64,000 nt of DNA from Paractinoplanes atraurantiacus (GTDB lineage: Bacteria; Actinomycetota; Actinomycetes; Mycobacteriales; Micromonosporaceae), in contig NZ_OBDY01000034.1 in the NCBI RefSeq assembly GCF_900215205.1, forward strand, positions 60,953 to 124,952, in the 5' to 3' direction. The position numbers were made by a program, and so were the translations under genes. Positions 24,448 through 33,155 of this stretch are shown in pieces. Positions within the stretch are counted from its first letter, which is position 1. Each line of letters begins with the position of its first letter. A model generated the notes under the pieces. The model saw only the letters and a list, made by a program, of their open reading frames with translations. It made no database searches and was not told where the DNA came from.

Positions 24448-24905
24448 TTAATCCTCCGTTAACCCGTACAGGGCCTCACGCTCGACGAAGTCGCGGAACC
24501 GGGACGCCGCCGGTCCGAGCCGCCGGTCGGTGCGCCAGGTGAGGCCGACCACCCGTTCCGCGCCCGGCGCGGCCAGACCCAAGCCGATCGTGCCCGAGGC
24601 GCCGACGAACGGCTCCGGCACCAGCGCCACGCCCAGACCCGCGCCGACCAGGCCTTCAATGGTGGCCAGGTCGCCGATCTCGAAGGCGACCCGCGGCGTC
24701 ACCCCGGCCGCCGCGAAGAGGTCGTCGACCAGCTGCCGGAAGCCGAAGCCGGGCGGGATCGTCACGAAATCCTGGAGGAAGGCGAGCCGCACCGTGCCCG
24801 ACGACGGGTCGAGCAGGCCGGCCCGGTCGCGGCGGAGGCGGTCGTGGCGGTCGACGATGTCGCGGGCGGCGGCCAGGGTCAACTGACCGAGCGGATTCGG
24901 GTGTA
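24448..24905 (-). pseudogene. LysR-type regulator lacking its DNA-binding domain
   Basis: The minus-strand frame ending at 24448 encodes LGQLTLAAARDIVDRHDRLR, then VRLAFLQDFVTIPPGFGFRQ, ATIEGLVGAGLGVALVPEP and RTDRRLGPAASRFRDFVERE. This is the linker helix and complete effector-binding domain of a LysR-family regulator. The winged helix-turn-helix (about 60 residues) that must precede it is missing. The upstream sequence instead runs antisense through the beheaded MFS gene. The fragment cannot bind DNA in the normal way. It is interpreted as one half of a deletion scar centred near 24905-24925. Confidence 0.75.
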
Positions 24906-24909
24906 CGCC

Positions 24910-25683
24910 GCGGGCGTCGCGAAGGTCAGGCGCACCCGGCTGATCCACCTGTCGCTCGCGTTGTCGGCTCTGGTCGGGCTCGCCTGTGCGGTGGCGCCGA
25001 CCTGGCACGTGCTGCTCGGGCTCCGGCTGGTGCAGGGCATCACGCTGGCCGGGCTTCCCGCGGTGGCCACCGCTTATCTGCGGGAGGAACTGCACGCCGA
25101 CACGCACGCACGGGCGGCCGGCCTCTACATCGGCGGCACCGCGCTCGGTGGCATGGCCGGCCGTCTCGTCACCGGGTGGGTCGCCGAGGCGTACACCTGG
25201 CGATGGGCCCTGGCCGCTGTGGCTTTGGTCGGCGTGGCCCGTGCCGTGGTGGTGGCCGTGCTGCTGCCGAAGTCGCGTCACTTCGTGCCCCGGCCGGCCG
25301 ATCGGTACGGACGGCGCGCGGTGATGCCGTTCGGATGCGTCCTGACCGCGGTGGGCCCGCTGCTCACGCTGCCCGGCAACCTCCCGGTCATGGTGGCCGG
25401 GCTGGCCGTGATGACCGCCGGGTTCTTCTGCGTGCACGGCGTGGCCGGCGGCTGGGTGCCGGTGCGGGCGCACGCCGGGGGAGTGCCGGCCGGGCAGGCG
25501 GCGTCGCTCTACCTGTTCGCCTACTACGCGGGCTCGTCGGTCTTCGGCAGCCTGGCCGGCACGGCCTGGTCGCTCGGCGGGTGGCCGGCGGTCGTCGCGC
25601 TGGCCTCGGTCTTCGCCGGGATCAGTGGCGTGCTGGCCATGAACCTGCGCCGCGTACCCGCGTTGGAGCCAGCCGTCCGCTGA
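24910..25683 (+). pseudogene. MFS transporter (YnfM-like) lacking its first helices
   Basis: From about 24935 the frame encodes RLIHLSLALSALVGLACAVA, then RLVQGITLAGLPAVATAYL, YIGGTALGGMAGRLVTGWV and further helices of a 12-helix MFS carrier. Helices 1-2 and motif A (about 70-90 residues) are missing. The piece upstream of 24910 is antisense LysR sequence. A LysR gene divergent from such a transporter is a standard arrangement; here both lost their starts at the same junction. A short frame from 24844 is open, but its first 30 residues (MAVDDVAGGGQGQLTERIRV) are antisense LysR and hydrophilic, so function is unlikely. Confidence 0.75.
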
Positions 25684-25782
25684 ACGCCGGAAGTTCATCC
25701 CGAGTTGCGGCTATTACGCCTCTTGAGGGAACTCTTGGGAGTGTTTTACGACTTTCCCAGTCGACTTTGATCAGATGGCCCG

Positions 25783-26925
25783 GTGGCCCGGCGAGTCTTT
25801 CTGCACATCGGTGCGCCGAAAACCGGCAGCACCTACATCCAGAACGTCCTCTGGGGCAACGCGGACATCCTCCGCGACCGCGCCGGCGTTCTGGTCCCGC
25901 ACACCCTCTACGCCCACGACCAGGGCATGGCCGACCTGCGCGAGGTGACCTGGTACGACCCCTCGTCCGGCTGGACCTGGGACCGGCTGGCCGGGCTGGC
26001 CAACGCCTGGCCGGGCGACGCGGTGATCAGCAGCGAGGGGCTGGGCGCGGCCACGCGGGAGCAGGCCGCGCGGGCCCTGGCCAGCTTCGGCACGGCCGAG
26101 GTGCACGTCATCGTGGCCGGGCGCGACCTGTGGCGCACGCTGCCCTCGATGTGGCAGCAGAGCATTCGGGGCCGCAGCACCTGGCGTTTCGAGGACTTCC
26201 TGTCGGCCGTCGAGAAAGGCCGCTACCAGGCCTTCTGGGACGAGCACACGGCGGACCGGATGCTGCGCCGCTGGGGCGACCTGCTGCCGGCCGCCCAGCG
26301 GCATCTGATCACCGTGCCACCGGCGGGAGCGCCCTACGACCTGCTGTGGCAGCGCTTCGCCGGGGTCATCGGGGTGCCACCCGATCTGTGCCGGCTGGCC
26401 GCGCCGACCGCCAACGTCTCGCTCGGCGCGGCCGAGATCGAGCTGCTGCGCCGGGTCAACCAGGCCCTGGGCGACCTCTACCCGCATCGGGTGCCCTATC
26501 AGCGGGTCGTCCAGCGGCACCTGGTCGACGCGGTCCTCAAGCAGCGGGCCAACGCGCTGCGCTTCGGCATCGGGGCCGACCGGGCGGCCTGGGTGCTGTC
26601 GGTGGCCGAGGAGCAGATCGCCACCCTGCGCGACTATCCCTGCGACATCGTGGGCGATCTGGACGAACTGCGCCCGGTGGCCGTGCCGGTGACCGGGCCG
26701 ACCCCGGACCAGCTGCCGGACACCCAGGTGCTGGAGGCGGCGATCGACACGATCGTCGGCATGCTGGGTCACGCGGCCGCGCTCGACCAGCCGCTGGAGA
26801 AGCGCCCGCCCGGCCCGCTGAACCGGTTGCGCGGCATGAGACGGCGGCTGCGCAACACGGTCACTTTCGGCACCCGCGTAACCGATCCGGCCGACCGGGT
26901 ACCCGGGGCGCGCCGCCGGGCATAG
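25783..26925 (+). CDS. Sulfotransferase-like P-loop protein
   Basis: Protein of 380 residues beginning MARRVFLHIGAPKTGSTYIQ. The GAPKTGSTYIQ loop (residues 10-20) is the PAPS 5'-phosphate-binding signature of sulfotransferases. A later 3'-phosphate motif is less clear (VIVAGRDLWRTLPSMWQQS carries the Arg and Ser expected). The rest is variable. Proteins of this kind are common in actinomycetes near cell-wall or glycan genes, and many have no known acceptor. The start is GTG; no in-frame ATG lies nearby. Basic C-terminus (about 345-380). Sulfo-group transfer is inferred. Confidence 0.65.
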   Translation: MARRVFLHIGAPKTGSTYIQNVLWGNADILRDRAGVLVPHTLYAHDQGMADLREVTWYDPSSGWTWDRLAGLANAWPGDAVISSEGLGAATREQAARALASFGTAEVHVIVAGRDLWRTLPSMWQQSIRGRSTWRFEDFLSAVEKGRYQAFWDEHTADRMLRRWGDLLPAAQRHLITVPPAGAPYDLLWQRFAGVIGVPPDLCRLAAPTANVSLGAAEIELLRRVNQALGDLYPHRVPYQRVVQRHLVDAVLKQRANALRFGIGADRAAWVLSVAEEQIATLRDYPCDIVGDLDELRPVAVPVTGPTPDQLPDTQVLEAAIDTIVGMLGHAAALDQPLEKRPPGPLNRLRGMRRRLRNTVTFGTRVTDPADRVPGARRRA

Positions 26926-26934
26926 CCTGGGCCC

Positions 26935-27435
26935 ATGCCGTACGTCGCCGCCCGCGACGGCCGCCGGCAACGCGGCCCTCAGGATCGGGCACCCTCCGTC
27001 CCCGAACGACTCGACGACCTGCGTGGCCACAGCGTGGGGGTGCTGGAGCTCCCGCACCACATGGCCGCCGGTCACAAGTCCCGCCGCCGGTTCGACCTGG
27101 AAGATCCGGCCCAGCAGCGGCTGGCCTACCAGACCGTGCTGTGCCAGGCCGCCGACTGCTGCGAGATCAACGATCTCCTGCATCCCGGTGTGCTGCGCCG
27201 CCTCTGGCGTCACCTGCACATTCCCGACCGGGTCAGGCAGGCGTGGGAGAACCGCTACCCCGACCTGAACGCGCCCGCGCCGCCCTCGGAGACCAAGATC
27301 CCGGCAGCCGACCTGATCGCGCCGCGCACCGACGACGGCTTCCGCCGCGCCGGCCGCCGGCCGACCGCCTCGGTGCCGGCCGACCGGCTCACGGCCTCGC
27401 AGATGATCGCCGCCCGCACGGCCTCCAGCCGTTGA
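26935..27435 (+). CDS. Conserved actinobacterial hypothetical protein
   Basis: Protein of 166 residues, starting MPYVAARDGRRQRGPQDRAP. The middle (VLELPHHMAAGHKSRRRFDL, QQRLAYQTVLCQAADCCEIN, VLRRLWRHLHIPDRVRQAWE) has a pattern I associate with small actinobacterial proteins of unknown role that often precede nucleotidyltransferase-like genes. No catalytic motif is visible. The last 50 residues are low in complexity. Its stop overlaps the TTG start of the aldo/keto reductase, suggesting coexpression. Function unknown. Confidence 0.6.
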   Translation: MPYVAARDGRRQRGPQDRAPSVPERLDDLRGHSVGVLELPHHMAAGHKSRRRFDLEDPAQQRLAYQTVLCQAADCCEINDLLHPGVLRRLWRHLHIPDRVRQAWENRYPDLNAPAPPSETKIPAADLIAPRTDDGFRRAGRRPTASVPADRLTASQMIAARTASSR

Positions 27436-28334
27436 TCTCGGTTCGGGGCGTCGGCCTGGGCCTGGCCGCCGTAGCCCGCCCCGGGTACATCAACCTGGGG
27501 CGCGACGCCGACCTGCCCGCCGACCGCACGGTGGAGGCGATGCGCTCGCTCGTCTTCGCGCTGCTCGACGACGCGTACGCCCACGGGGTCCGATATTTCG
27601 ATGTCGCCCGCTCGTACGGGCGCGCGGAGGAGTTCCTGGCCGCGTGGCTCGTCTCTCGTGACCCGAGCGGCGTCGTCGTGGGCAGCAAGTGGGGCTACAC
27701 CTACACGGCCGGCTGGCGGGTCGACGCCGACGTGCACGAGGTCAAGGACCACAGCGTGGCCACCTTCGACCGGCAGATCGAGGAGACGCAGGACCTGCTC
27801 GGTGAGCGCCTCGACATCTACCACGTCCACTCGGTCACCCCGCACAGCACGGCGCTGACCGACAAGGTGCTGCACCGGCGGCTGGCCGGCCTCGCCGCCC
27901 AGGGCATCATCGTCGGCGTCTCCACGAGCGGTCCCGACCAGGCGACGGCGATTCGAGAGGCTTTGGCCGTACGCATCGACGGCGAACCCCTGTTCCGCAG
28001 CATCCAGGCCACCTGGAACCTCCTCGAACCGTCGGCCGGCCCCGCCCTGGCCGAGGCCCACGAGGCCGGCTGCCTGGTCATCGTGAAGGAGGCCATGGCC
28101 AACGGCCGCCTCGCCGCCGTCTCCGAGCTGGGCGACGCTCCCGACGCGGTCGCCCTGGCCGCGGCCCTGCACCAGCCGTGGGCCAACGTGGTGCTCTCGG
28201 GCGCGGCCACCCTCGAGCAGCTCGACTCGAACCTGCGCGCCCCGGCCGTCGAGGTCGATGCCGGCGCGCTGACCCACCTGGCCGAGCCGCCCGAGGAGTA
28301 CTGGTCACACCGCTCGACCCTCGCCTGGAGCTGA
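27432..28334 (+). CDS. Aldo/keto reductase family oxidoreductase
   Basis: Protein of about 300 residues of the AKR TIM-barrel fold. The catalytic tetrad appears as Asp and Tyr in VRYFDVARSYGRAEEFL, Lys in VVVGSKWGYTY and His in LDIYHVHSVTP. NADPH-binding segments near the C-terminus include VVLSGAATLEQLDSNLRA. It reduces carbonyl compounds with NADPH; the substrate is unknown. No ATG or GTG occurs at the head of the homologous part. A TTG at 27432, whose last bases overlap the stop of the previous gene, is the likely start. The 3' end overlaps the convergent RibD-like gene by 30 bases. Confidence 0.8.
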   Translation: MISVRGVGLGLAAVARPGYINLGRDADLPADRTVEAMRSLVFALLDDAYAHGVRYFDVARSYGRAEEFLAAWLVSRDPSGVVVGSKWGYTYTAGWRVDADVHEVKDHSVATFDRQIEETQDLLGERLDIYHVHSVTPHSTALTDKVLHRRLAGLAAQGIIVGVSTSGPDQATAIREALAVRIDGEPLFRSIQATWNLLEPSAGPALAEAHEAGCLVIVKEAMANGRLAAVSELGDAPDAVALAAALHQPWANVVLSGAATLEQLDSNLRAPAVEVDAGALTHLAEPPEEYWSHRSTLAWS

Positions 28335-28859
28335 GTCGCGGCGCAACACCGTCAGCGTCGCCGGCCCGGCCGCTTCGACCGTGGTGAAGCGGAAGTCGCC
28401 GGGCGTCCCCTCGGCGAACAGCCGGTCGCCGGCGCCGAGGACGACCGGAAAGGTGAGCAGCCGGTACTCGTCGACCAGGCCGGCCGCGGCCAGCGCGTGC
28501 ACCAGGCTGAGGCTGCCGATCACGACCACGTCCCGCTCCTGGTCCTTGACCCAGGCCAGCGGGTCGCCGTCGATCGCCGCCGAGTGGGCCCAGGCGCTCG
28601 CGTCGATGCCGGTGCGGGTGGCGACCCGTTTCGGCACGGCGTTCATCAGCTTCGCGTAGTCGCTGTCACGCGAGGGCCAGAGACGCGAGAACTCCTCCCA
28701 GGTCCTGCGCCCGTACAACTGAACGCCCTGTTCCATCCGCTCGCCCAGGCGGAACTTGTCGTCGCTGACCGGGCCCTGCCCGTAGCGGAAGGCCCAGCTC
28801 CGCGGGTCGGAGACCACGCCGTCGAGCGTGATGAACTGGATGACGATGACATCGCCCAT
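28305..28859 (-). CDS. Dihydrofolate reductase-like (RibD C-terminal) protein
   Basis: Protein of 184 residues with the RibD_C/DHFR-like fold: MGDVIVIQFITLDGVVSDPR, LYGRRTWEEFSRLWPSRDSD, VVVIGSLSLVHALAAAGLVDEY and LTFPVVLGAGDRLF. These proteins bind NADPH and are widespread in actinomycetes, usually as paralogues of unknown substrate; neither folate nor riboflavin synthesis should be assumed. The start at 28859 is preceded by GGAG-like sequence (AGAAGGGAG). It is divergent from an ECF sigma factor gene, a combination often seen in these bacteria. Confidence 0.82.
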   Translation of the reverse strand: MGDVIVIQFITLDGVVSDPRSWAFRYGQGPVSDDKFRLGERMEQGVQLYGRRTWEEFSRLWPSRDSDYAKLMNAVPKRVATRTGIDASAWAHSAAIDGDPLAWVKDQERDVVVIGSLSLVHALAAAGLVDEYRLLTFPVVLGAGDRLFAEGTPGDFRFTTVEAAGPATLTVLRRDSAPGEGRAV

Positions 28860-28916
28860 GTGGGGCTCCCTTCTCCTGAACACCACATACCGGCGGCGGG
28901 TGGCAGACTCATCGCG

Positions 28917-29828
28917 GTGTCCGACGAGGAATTCCGGGGCGACCTGCTCGCGCACTGCTACCGCATGCTCGGATCGGTCGACGAGGCCGAGGATCTGGTG
29001 CAGGAGACGTTGCTGCGGGCCTGGCGGGCCTCGGCGACGTACGACCCGGCGAAGGCGTCCCGGCGCACGTGGCTGCACCGGATCGCGACAAACGTGTGCC
29101 TCACCGCGCTGGAGGGGCGGGCCCGGCGGCCGTTGCCGAGCGGGCTCGGACCGGACGGCGACCCGCGGGCGCCGCTGACGCCCCGCCTCGACGTGCCGTG
29201 GCTGCAGCCGTTCCCCGACGCCCGGCTGGACCCGGCGCACGTCGCCCAGCAGCGTGCAGGGCTGCGGCTGGCGCTGGTCGCCGCGCTGCAACTGCTGCCC
29301 GCTCGGCAGCGGGCGGCCCTGGTGCTGCGCGAGGTGCTCCAGCTGTCCGCGGCCGAGGTGGCCGAGGCGCTGGACAGCACCGTCGCCTCGGTGAACAGCA
29401 GCCTGCAACGGGCCCGGGCCGCGGTGGCCGCGGCCGGGCCGGTCCTCGACGAGCTGCGCGAGCCCGCCGACCCGGCCGAGCGCGAGGTCGTCGAGCGCTA
29501 TCTGACGGCGTTCGAGGCGGCCGACGTGCCCGGGCTGACCCGGCTGCTGGCCGACGACGTGGCCATGGAGATGCCGCCGGTGGCGCTGTGGCTGGCCGGG
29601 CGGGAGAACTACGTCCGGTTCATGGAGCGGGTCTTCGCCATGCGCGGGCCGGGCTGGCGCCTGTGGCCGGCCGAGGCCAACGGCAGCCCGGCGCTGGCCG
29701 CCTACACGCCGGACGGGAAGGCGCATTCGCTCCAGGTCTTCGACGTCCGCGGCGGGCTGATCCGGCGTTGCGTCACGTTCGCCGACCCGGCGGTGCTCAC
29801 GCTGTTCGGCTTCCCGCCCCGGCGGTGA
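28917..29828 (+). CDS. ECF sigma factor with C-terminal SnoaL-like domain (SigG type)
   Basis: Protein of 303 residues. Sigma region 2 is at about 5-75 (DLLAHCYRMLGSVDEAEDLV, then TLLRAWRASATYDPAKASRR), followed by RRTWLHRIATNVCLTALEGR. Region 4 is at about 115-170 (LQLLPARQRAALVLREVLQL, then SAAEVAEALDSTVASVNSSL). A SnoaL/NTF2-like domain fills about 185-300 (YLTAFEAADVPGLTRLLADD). This matches the SigG-type ECF factors, in which the C-terminal domain replaces an anti-sigma factor as the control element. Start GTG at 28917; the preceding region is the divergent promoter shared with the RibD-like gene. The 3' end overlaps the diguanylate cyclase gene by 32 bases. Confidence 0.88.
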   Translation: MSDEEFRGDLLAHCYRMLGSVDEAEDLVQETLLRAWRASATYDPAKASRRTWLHRIATNVCLTALEGRARRPLPSGLGPDGDPRAPLTPRLDVPWLQPFPDARLDPAHVAQQRAGLRLALVAALQLLPARQRAALVLREVLQLSAAEVAEALDSTVASVNSSLQRARAAVAAAGPVLDELREPADPAEREVVERYLTAFEAADVPGLTRLLADDVAMEMPPVALWLAGRENYVRFMERVFAMRGPGWRLWPAEANGSPALAAYTPDGKAHSLQVFDVRGGLIRRCVTFADPAVLTLFGFPPRR

Positions 29829-31197
29829 CGCGCCGCGACTTCGCCTCGTACATGGCGCCGTCGGCCCGGCGCAGCACCGAGACGGCGTCGTCGCCGGGTG
29901 CGGCACGGACGGCGCCGATGCTGACACCGACGACGGCCTGCTCGCCGGTGACCACGAACGGGGCGGCGAAGGCGGCCTCGATGCGGGGCACCACCTCGGC
30001 CGGGGCGTCGCGGCACAGGACGACGAACTCGTCGCCGCCGTACCGGGCGAGCAGGTCGGTCTCACGGACGCAGGCCGCCAGGCGTACACCCACTTGTTGA
30101 AGCAGTTGATCTCCGGCGACGTGGCCCAGGCCGTCGTTGACCGCCTTGAAGCCGTCGAGGTCGCAGAACAGGATGAGCGGGGCCTCGCCGGCGGACAGGT
30201 CGGTGTCCAGACGGTCCAGGAACTTCTTGCGGTTGGCCAGGCCGGTCAGCGCGTCGTGGGTGGCCTCGTACGCCAGGGCCCGCTCGGCCCGGGACCGCTG
30301 GGCCGAGAGCATGCCGATGCGGACCATCACCATCGGCACGATCACGGCGGTGCCGACGGCCAGGAGCACGGCGTCGATCGGGCGGCCGGCGAGGTGCTGG
30401 ACGGCGGCCACGATCGGGTTGAGCGCGAGCGCGCCACCGAGGAAGGCGAGCCGGCCGGGCCCGAGCCGGTCGGCCGACACGGGACCGGGACGCTGCAACT
30501 GGTCCATCGAACGGTCGGCGACGCCCGCGCCGGCCACGATGTAGCCGGCCAGGAAAAGCGTGTCGACCCAGCCGGGCCGGGTCAGCGGGGTGTCGGCCGC
30601 GTACCAGAGCAGGCTCAGGTTCCCGATCAGGGCGAGCGGCAACACCACGATGAAGGCGCGCAGGGCGAGCAGGGACTCGCGGCCCGCGCTCTCCACCCGC
30701 AGCAGGGCGCCGAGCATGCCGGCCAGGCACAACGCCATCACGAGCAGGCCGGCCCGCGAGCCGGTGGACATCGAGGTGGCGGCGAGCCGGGGCTGCACCA
30801 GCACGGTCCAGAGCAGCCCCACCAGGCCGACGGCCATCACGGCCGCGTCCAGGATGCCGCCGATGTCGCCGCGCCCGTGCCGGAGCACGATCCAGACGGC
30901 CGAGGCGAGCAGCAGCAGGTGGCCGGCGACGATGAAGGCCAGCGACACCAGGTTGCGGTTGTCGGTGAAGCCGAGCTGCACGGCCGCCCACAGGCCACCA
31001 GCGTTGATGACGGCGAGCCCGGCCAGGATGATCACGGTCGGGCCGCGCCGCTTGCGCAGGGCCAGGGCGGCCGGCACGAGCGACGCCGAGCCGATCAGGA
31101 AGTACAGCAGGGGGTGGGCGCCCTCCGGCGCCATCGGATAGGCCACCGCGGCCAGGAGAGCCACCACGGCGTACGCGAGCAGGGGTCCCCGGGCCAT
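29797..31197 (-). CDS. Membrane diguanylate cyclase (GGDEF)
   Basis: Protein of 466 residues. Nine to ten hydrophobic helices occupy residues 5-295 and form a membrane sensor without a recognised name. A GGDEF domain follows at about 310-455 (THDALTGLANRKKFLDRL, FCDLDGFKAVNDGLGH). The active site GGDEF is intact at 387-391, with the inhibitory RxxD site RETD at 378-381, five residues before it. It should make cyclic di-GMP from two GTP at the membrane with product feedback. There is no EAL domain. Cyclic di-GMP governs development in actinomycetes. Start ATG at 31197, divergent from the Vgb gene. Confidence 0.9.
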   Translation of the reverse strand: MARGPLLAYAVVALLAAVAYPMAPEGAHPLLYFLIGSASLVPAALALRKRRGPTVIILAGLAVINAGGLWAAVQLGFTDNRNLVSLAFIVAGHLLLLASAVWIVLRHGRGDIGGILDAAVMAVGLVGLLWTVLVQPRLAATSMSTGSRAGLLVMALCLAGMLGALLRVESAGRESLLALRAFIVVLPLALIGNLSLLWYAADTPLTRPGWVDTLFLAGYIVAGAGVADRSMDQLQRPGPVSADRLGPGRLAFLGGALALNPIVAAVQHLAGRPIDAVLLAVGTAVIVPMVMVRIGMLSAQRSRAERALAYEATHDALTGLANRKKFLDRLDTDLSAGEAPLILFCDLDGFKAVNDGLGHVAGDQLLQQVGVRLAACVRETDLLARYGGDEFVVLCRDAPAEVVPRIEAAFAAPFVVTGEQAVVGVSIGAVRAAPGDDAVSVLRRADGAMYEAKSRRVTAGAGSRTA

Positions 31198-31278
31198 GAT
31201 GCGCCCATCGCCCGCGCGGGCCCGGACCTGAGCCTAAACGGGTTGCGAATTCCCGGCGGCCGGGCAGGATCGGACCAC

Positions 31279-32136
31279 GTGACGAAGATCGAGGAGTTCC
31301 CGGTGCCCGGCGGCCCGTACGCCCTGGCCACCGGCGGCGACGGCGCCCTCTGGTTCACCCTGGTCTCCCGCGGGCAGATCGGCCGGCTCACCTCGCCGGT
31401 CGCCACCTTCGAGACCGGCGCTGATGCCCGGCCCACCATCATCGCCGCCGGGCCGGACGGGGCGCTCTGGTTCACCGCGTACGGCACCCACCGCATCGGC
31501 CGGATCACGACCGGCGGCGAGATGACGGAGTTCCCGCTGCCCACCCCGGAGGCCGGGCCGTTCGGGATCGCGCCCGGGCCGGACGGGGCGCTGTGGTTCA
31601 CCGAGAGCGCCGCCGACCGGGTCGGGCGGATCACCGTCGACGGCTCGGTGACCGAGTTCCCCACCGGGTCCTTCCCGTCGGCCATCGCAGCGGGTCCGGA
31701 CGGCGCGATGTGGTTCACCCTCAACCAGGGCAACGCGATCGGCCGCATCGCCATGGACGGCACGACGGCGATCCATCCGCTGCCGACCGAGGGCGCCGCG
31801 CCCGTCGGCATCACCGCGGGCCGCGACGGGGCCCTCTGGTTCGTCGAGATCGGCGCCGGCCAGATCGGGCGCATCACGCCGGACGGCGCCGTCACCGAGT
31901 TCCCGCTGCCCGACCGGGCCGGGCGCCCGCACGCCATCACCGCCGGACCGGACGAGCGGTTGTGGTTCACCGAGTGGGCCGGCAACCGGATCGGCTCCAT
32001 AACCCCCGACGGCGCCATCGAGTCGTACGACCTGCCGACCCCGGGCAGCGAGCCCCACGGCATCGCGCTCGGCCCCGACGGGGCGGTGTGGGCGGCCCTC
32101 GAGATCGGCGCCCTGGCTCGCCTGGATCTCGGCTGA
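31279..32136 (+). CDS. vgb: Virginiamycin B lyase-like beta-propeller
   Basis: Protein of 285 residues built of seven blades, each with GPDGALWFT or close variants (at about 20, 62, 104, 145, 186, 228 and 269) followed by IGRIT and TEFPLP. This is the streptogramin lyase Vgb fold and length. The enzyme opens the lactone of type B streptogramins with Mg2+. The later blades keep the candidate catalytic His/Glu positions (RPHAITAGPDERLWFTEW and EPHGIALGPDGAVWAALE). Close relatives in actinomycetes are mostly uncharacterised, so resistance is inferred. Start GTG at 31279. The frame is open far upstream but antisense to the cyclase gene. Confidence 0.8.
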   Translation: MTKIEEFPVPGGPYALATGGDGALWFTLVSRGQIGRLTSPVATFETGADARPTIIAAGPDGALWFTAYGTHRIGRITTGGEMTEFPLPTPEAGPFGIAPGPDGALWFTESAADRVGRITVDGSVTEFPTGSFPSAIAAGPDGAMWFTLNQGNAIGRIAMDGTTAIHPLPTEGAAPVGITAGRDGALWFVEIGAGQIGRITPDGAVTEFPLPDRAGRPHAITAGPDERLWFTEWAGNRIGSITPDGAIESYDLPTPGSEPHGIALGPDGAVWAALEIGALARLDLG

Positions 32137-32160
32137 CCGGCTCCGGATAGGCTGCGCTGC

Positions 32161-33003
32161 GTGGGGGCGAAGATCGATGCGGTGATGTGGCCGGACCGGC
32201 CGTGGCGCGAGCTGCGGGGGGAGTGGGAGCGGGCCGAGCGGCTCGGCATCGGGCGGGGCTGGCTCTGGGACCATCTCGTTCTCGGCGGGAGGCCGGTCTG
32301 GCACGACGCGTACGCCGTGCTCGCCGCCGCGGCGGCCACGACGACCACTATCGGTGTCGGCACGATGGTGACCGCGCCCAACTTCCGCCATCCGGTCACC
32401 ACGGCCAAGGCGGCGCTCGCTCTCGACGACGTGAGCGGCGGGCGGTTCGTGCTCGGGCTGGGGGCCGGCGGGCCCGGCGACGACGCCGAGGCGCTGGGTA
32501 CGCCGCCGCTGAGCGCGGCCGAGCGGGGGCGCCGATTCGTCGAGTTCACCGAGCACGTCCACACCCTGCTGACCGAGCCCGCGCCGACGCTGGAAGGCGA
32601 GTGGTTCACGGCCCGGGCGGCCGGCCTCGGTGGGGGCCTTCCCCGGCGGCCGCCCCTCGCGGTGGCCGCCACCGGGCCACGCGGGATCGCGCTGGCCGCC
32701 GAGCGGGCCGACTGGTTCGTCACGCAGGACATCCGGAAGCGGTCGGTCACGCCGCAGGCCGAGGTGGCACGCCAGTTCGGCCGGCTGCGGGAGGCCTGTT
32801 CGCCGGCCGGGCGGGCGATGCCGTCGACGGTGGTCGTGCTCGGCTACGGCGGCGAGCAGCCGCTCGCGTCGATCGAGGCCTTCCGGGACTGCGTGGGCCG
32901 CTACACCGAGCTGGGCGCGACCCGCGTCGCCGTGCTGTGGCCGCGCGGCGACGACGCCGAGCGGCAGTTCGCCGTACTGGAGAAAGCCGAGTTAACGGCG
33001 TAG
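32161..33003 (+). CDS. Luciferase-like (LLM) flavin-dependent oxidoreductase
   Basis: Protein of 280 residues starting at GTG 32161 (VGAKIDAVMWPDRPWRELRG). The bacterial-luciferase TIM barrel is recognised by GWLWDHLVLGG, IGVGTMVTAPNFRHPVTTAK and LDDVSGGRFVLGLGAG. F420- or FMN-dependent members both occur in actinomycetes; the SGGR motif does not decide between them. It lies 24 bases after the Vgb gene and just before the ABC operon, but about 150 bases separate it from the latter. Whether it belongs to that pathway is uncertain. Confidence 0.8.
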   Translation: MGAKIDAVMWPDRPWRELRGEWERAERLGIGRGWLWDHLVLGGRPVWHDAYAVLAAAAATTTTIGVGTMVTAPNFRHPVTTAKAALALDDVSGGRFVLGLGAGGPGDDAEALGTPPLSAAERGRRFVEFTEHVHTLLTEPAPTLEGEWFTARAAGLGGGLPRRPPLAVAATGPRGIALAAERADWFVTQDIRKRSVTPQAEVARQFGRLREACSPAGRAMPSTVVVLGYGGEQPLASIEAFRDCVGRYTELGATRVAVLWPRGDDAERQFAVLEKAELTA

Positions 33004-33144
33004 AAACCTCAGATACTTCTGGCCGAATCAACGCGTCTTTAGCTTCTTTCTCAGCTTGAGTCTCGCGAGTCATATCCTCGTATTCGCCTCGCACGCTTCT
33101 CCGGCTCCATTGACGATTTCTATCTGTCTGGAGACCGCTATGTT

Positions 33145-33155
33145 CGGAAATTCCG
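33145..33155. promoter_or_regulatory. Palindrome touching the start of the ABC operon
   Basis: CGGAAATTCCG, a perfect 11-base inverted repeat around one A, ends one base before the ATG at 33157 and covers the place of the Shine-Dalgarno. The whole leader 33004-33144 is AT-richer than its surroundings. No FMN riboswitch core could be found there. The palindrome could be an operator or an RNA element; no protein is assigned. Confidence 0.35.

Noticed and set aside
25176..27431. Long plus-strand frame leading into the aldo/keto reductase
   Set aside because: Runs through the sulfotransferase-like and hypothetical genes in another frame and encodes Arg/Gly/Pro-rich shadow sequence. The reductase itself begins at about 27432.
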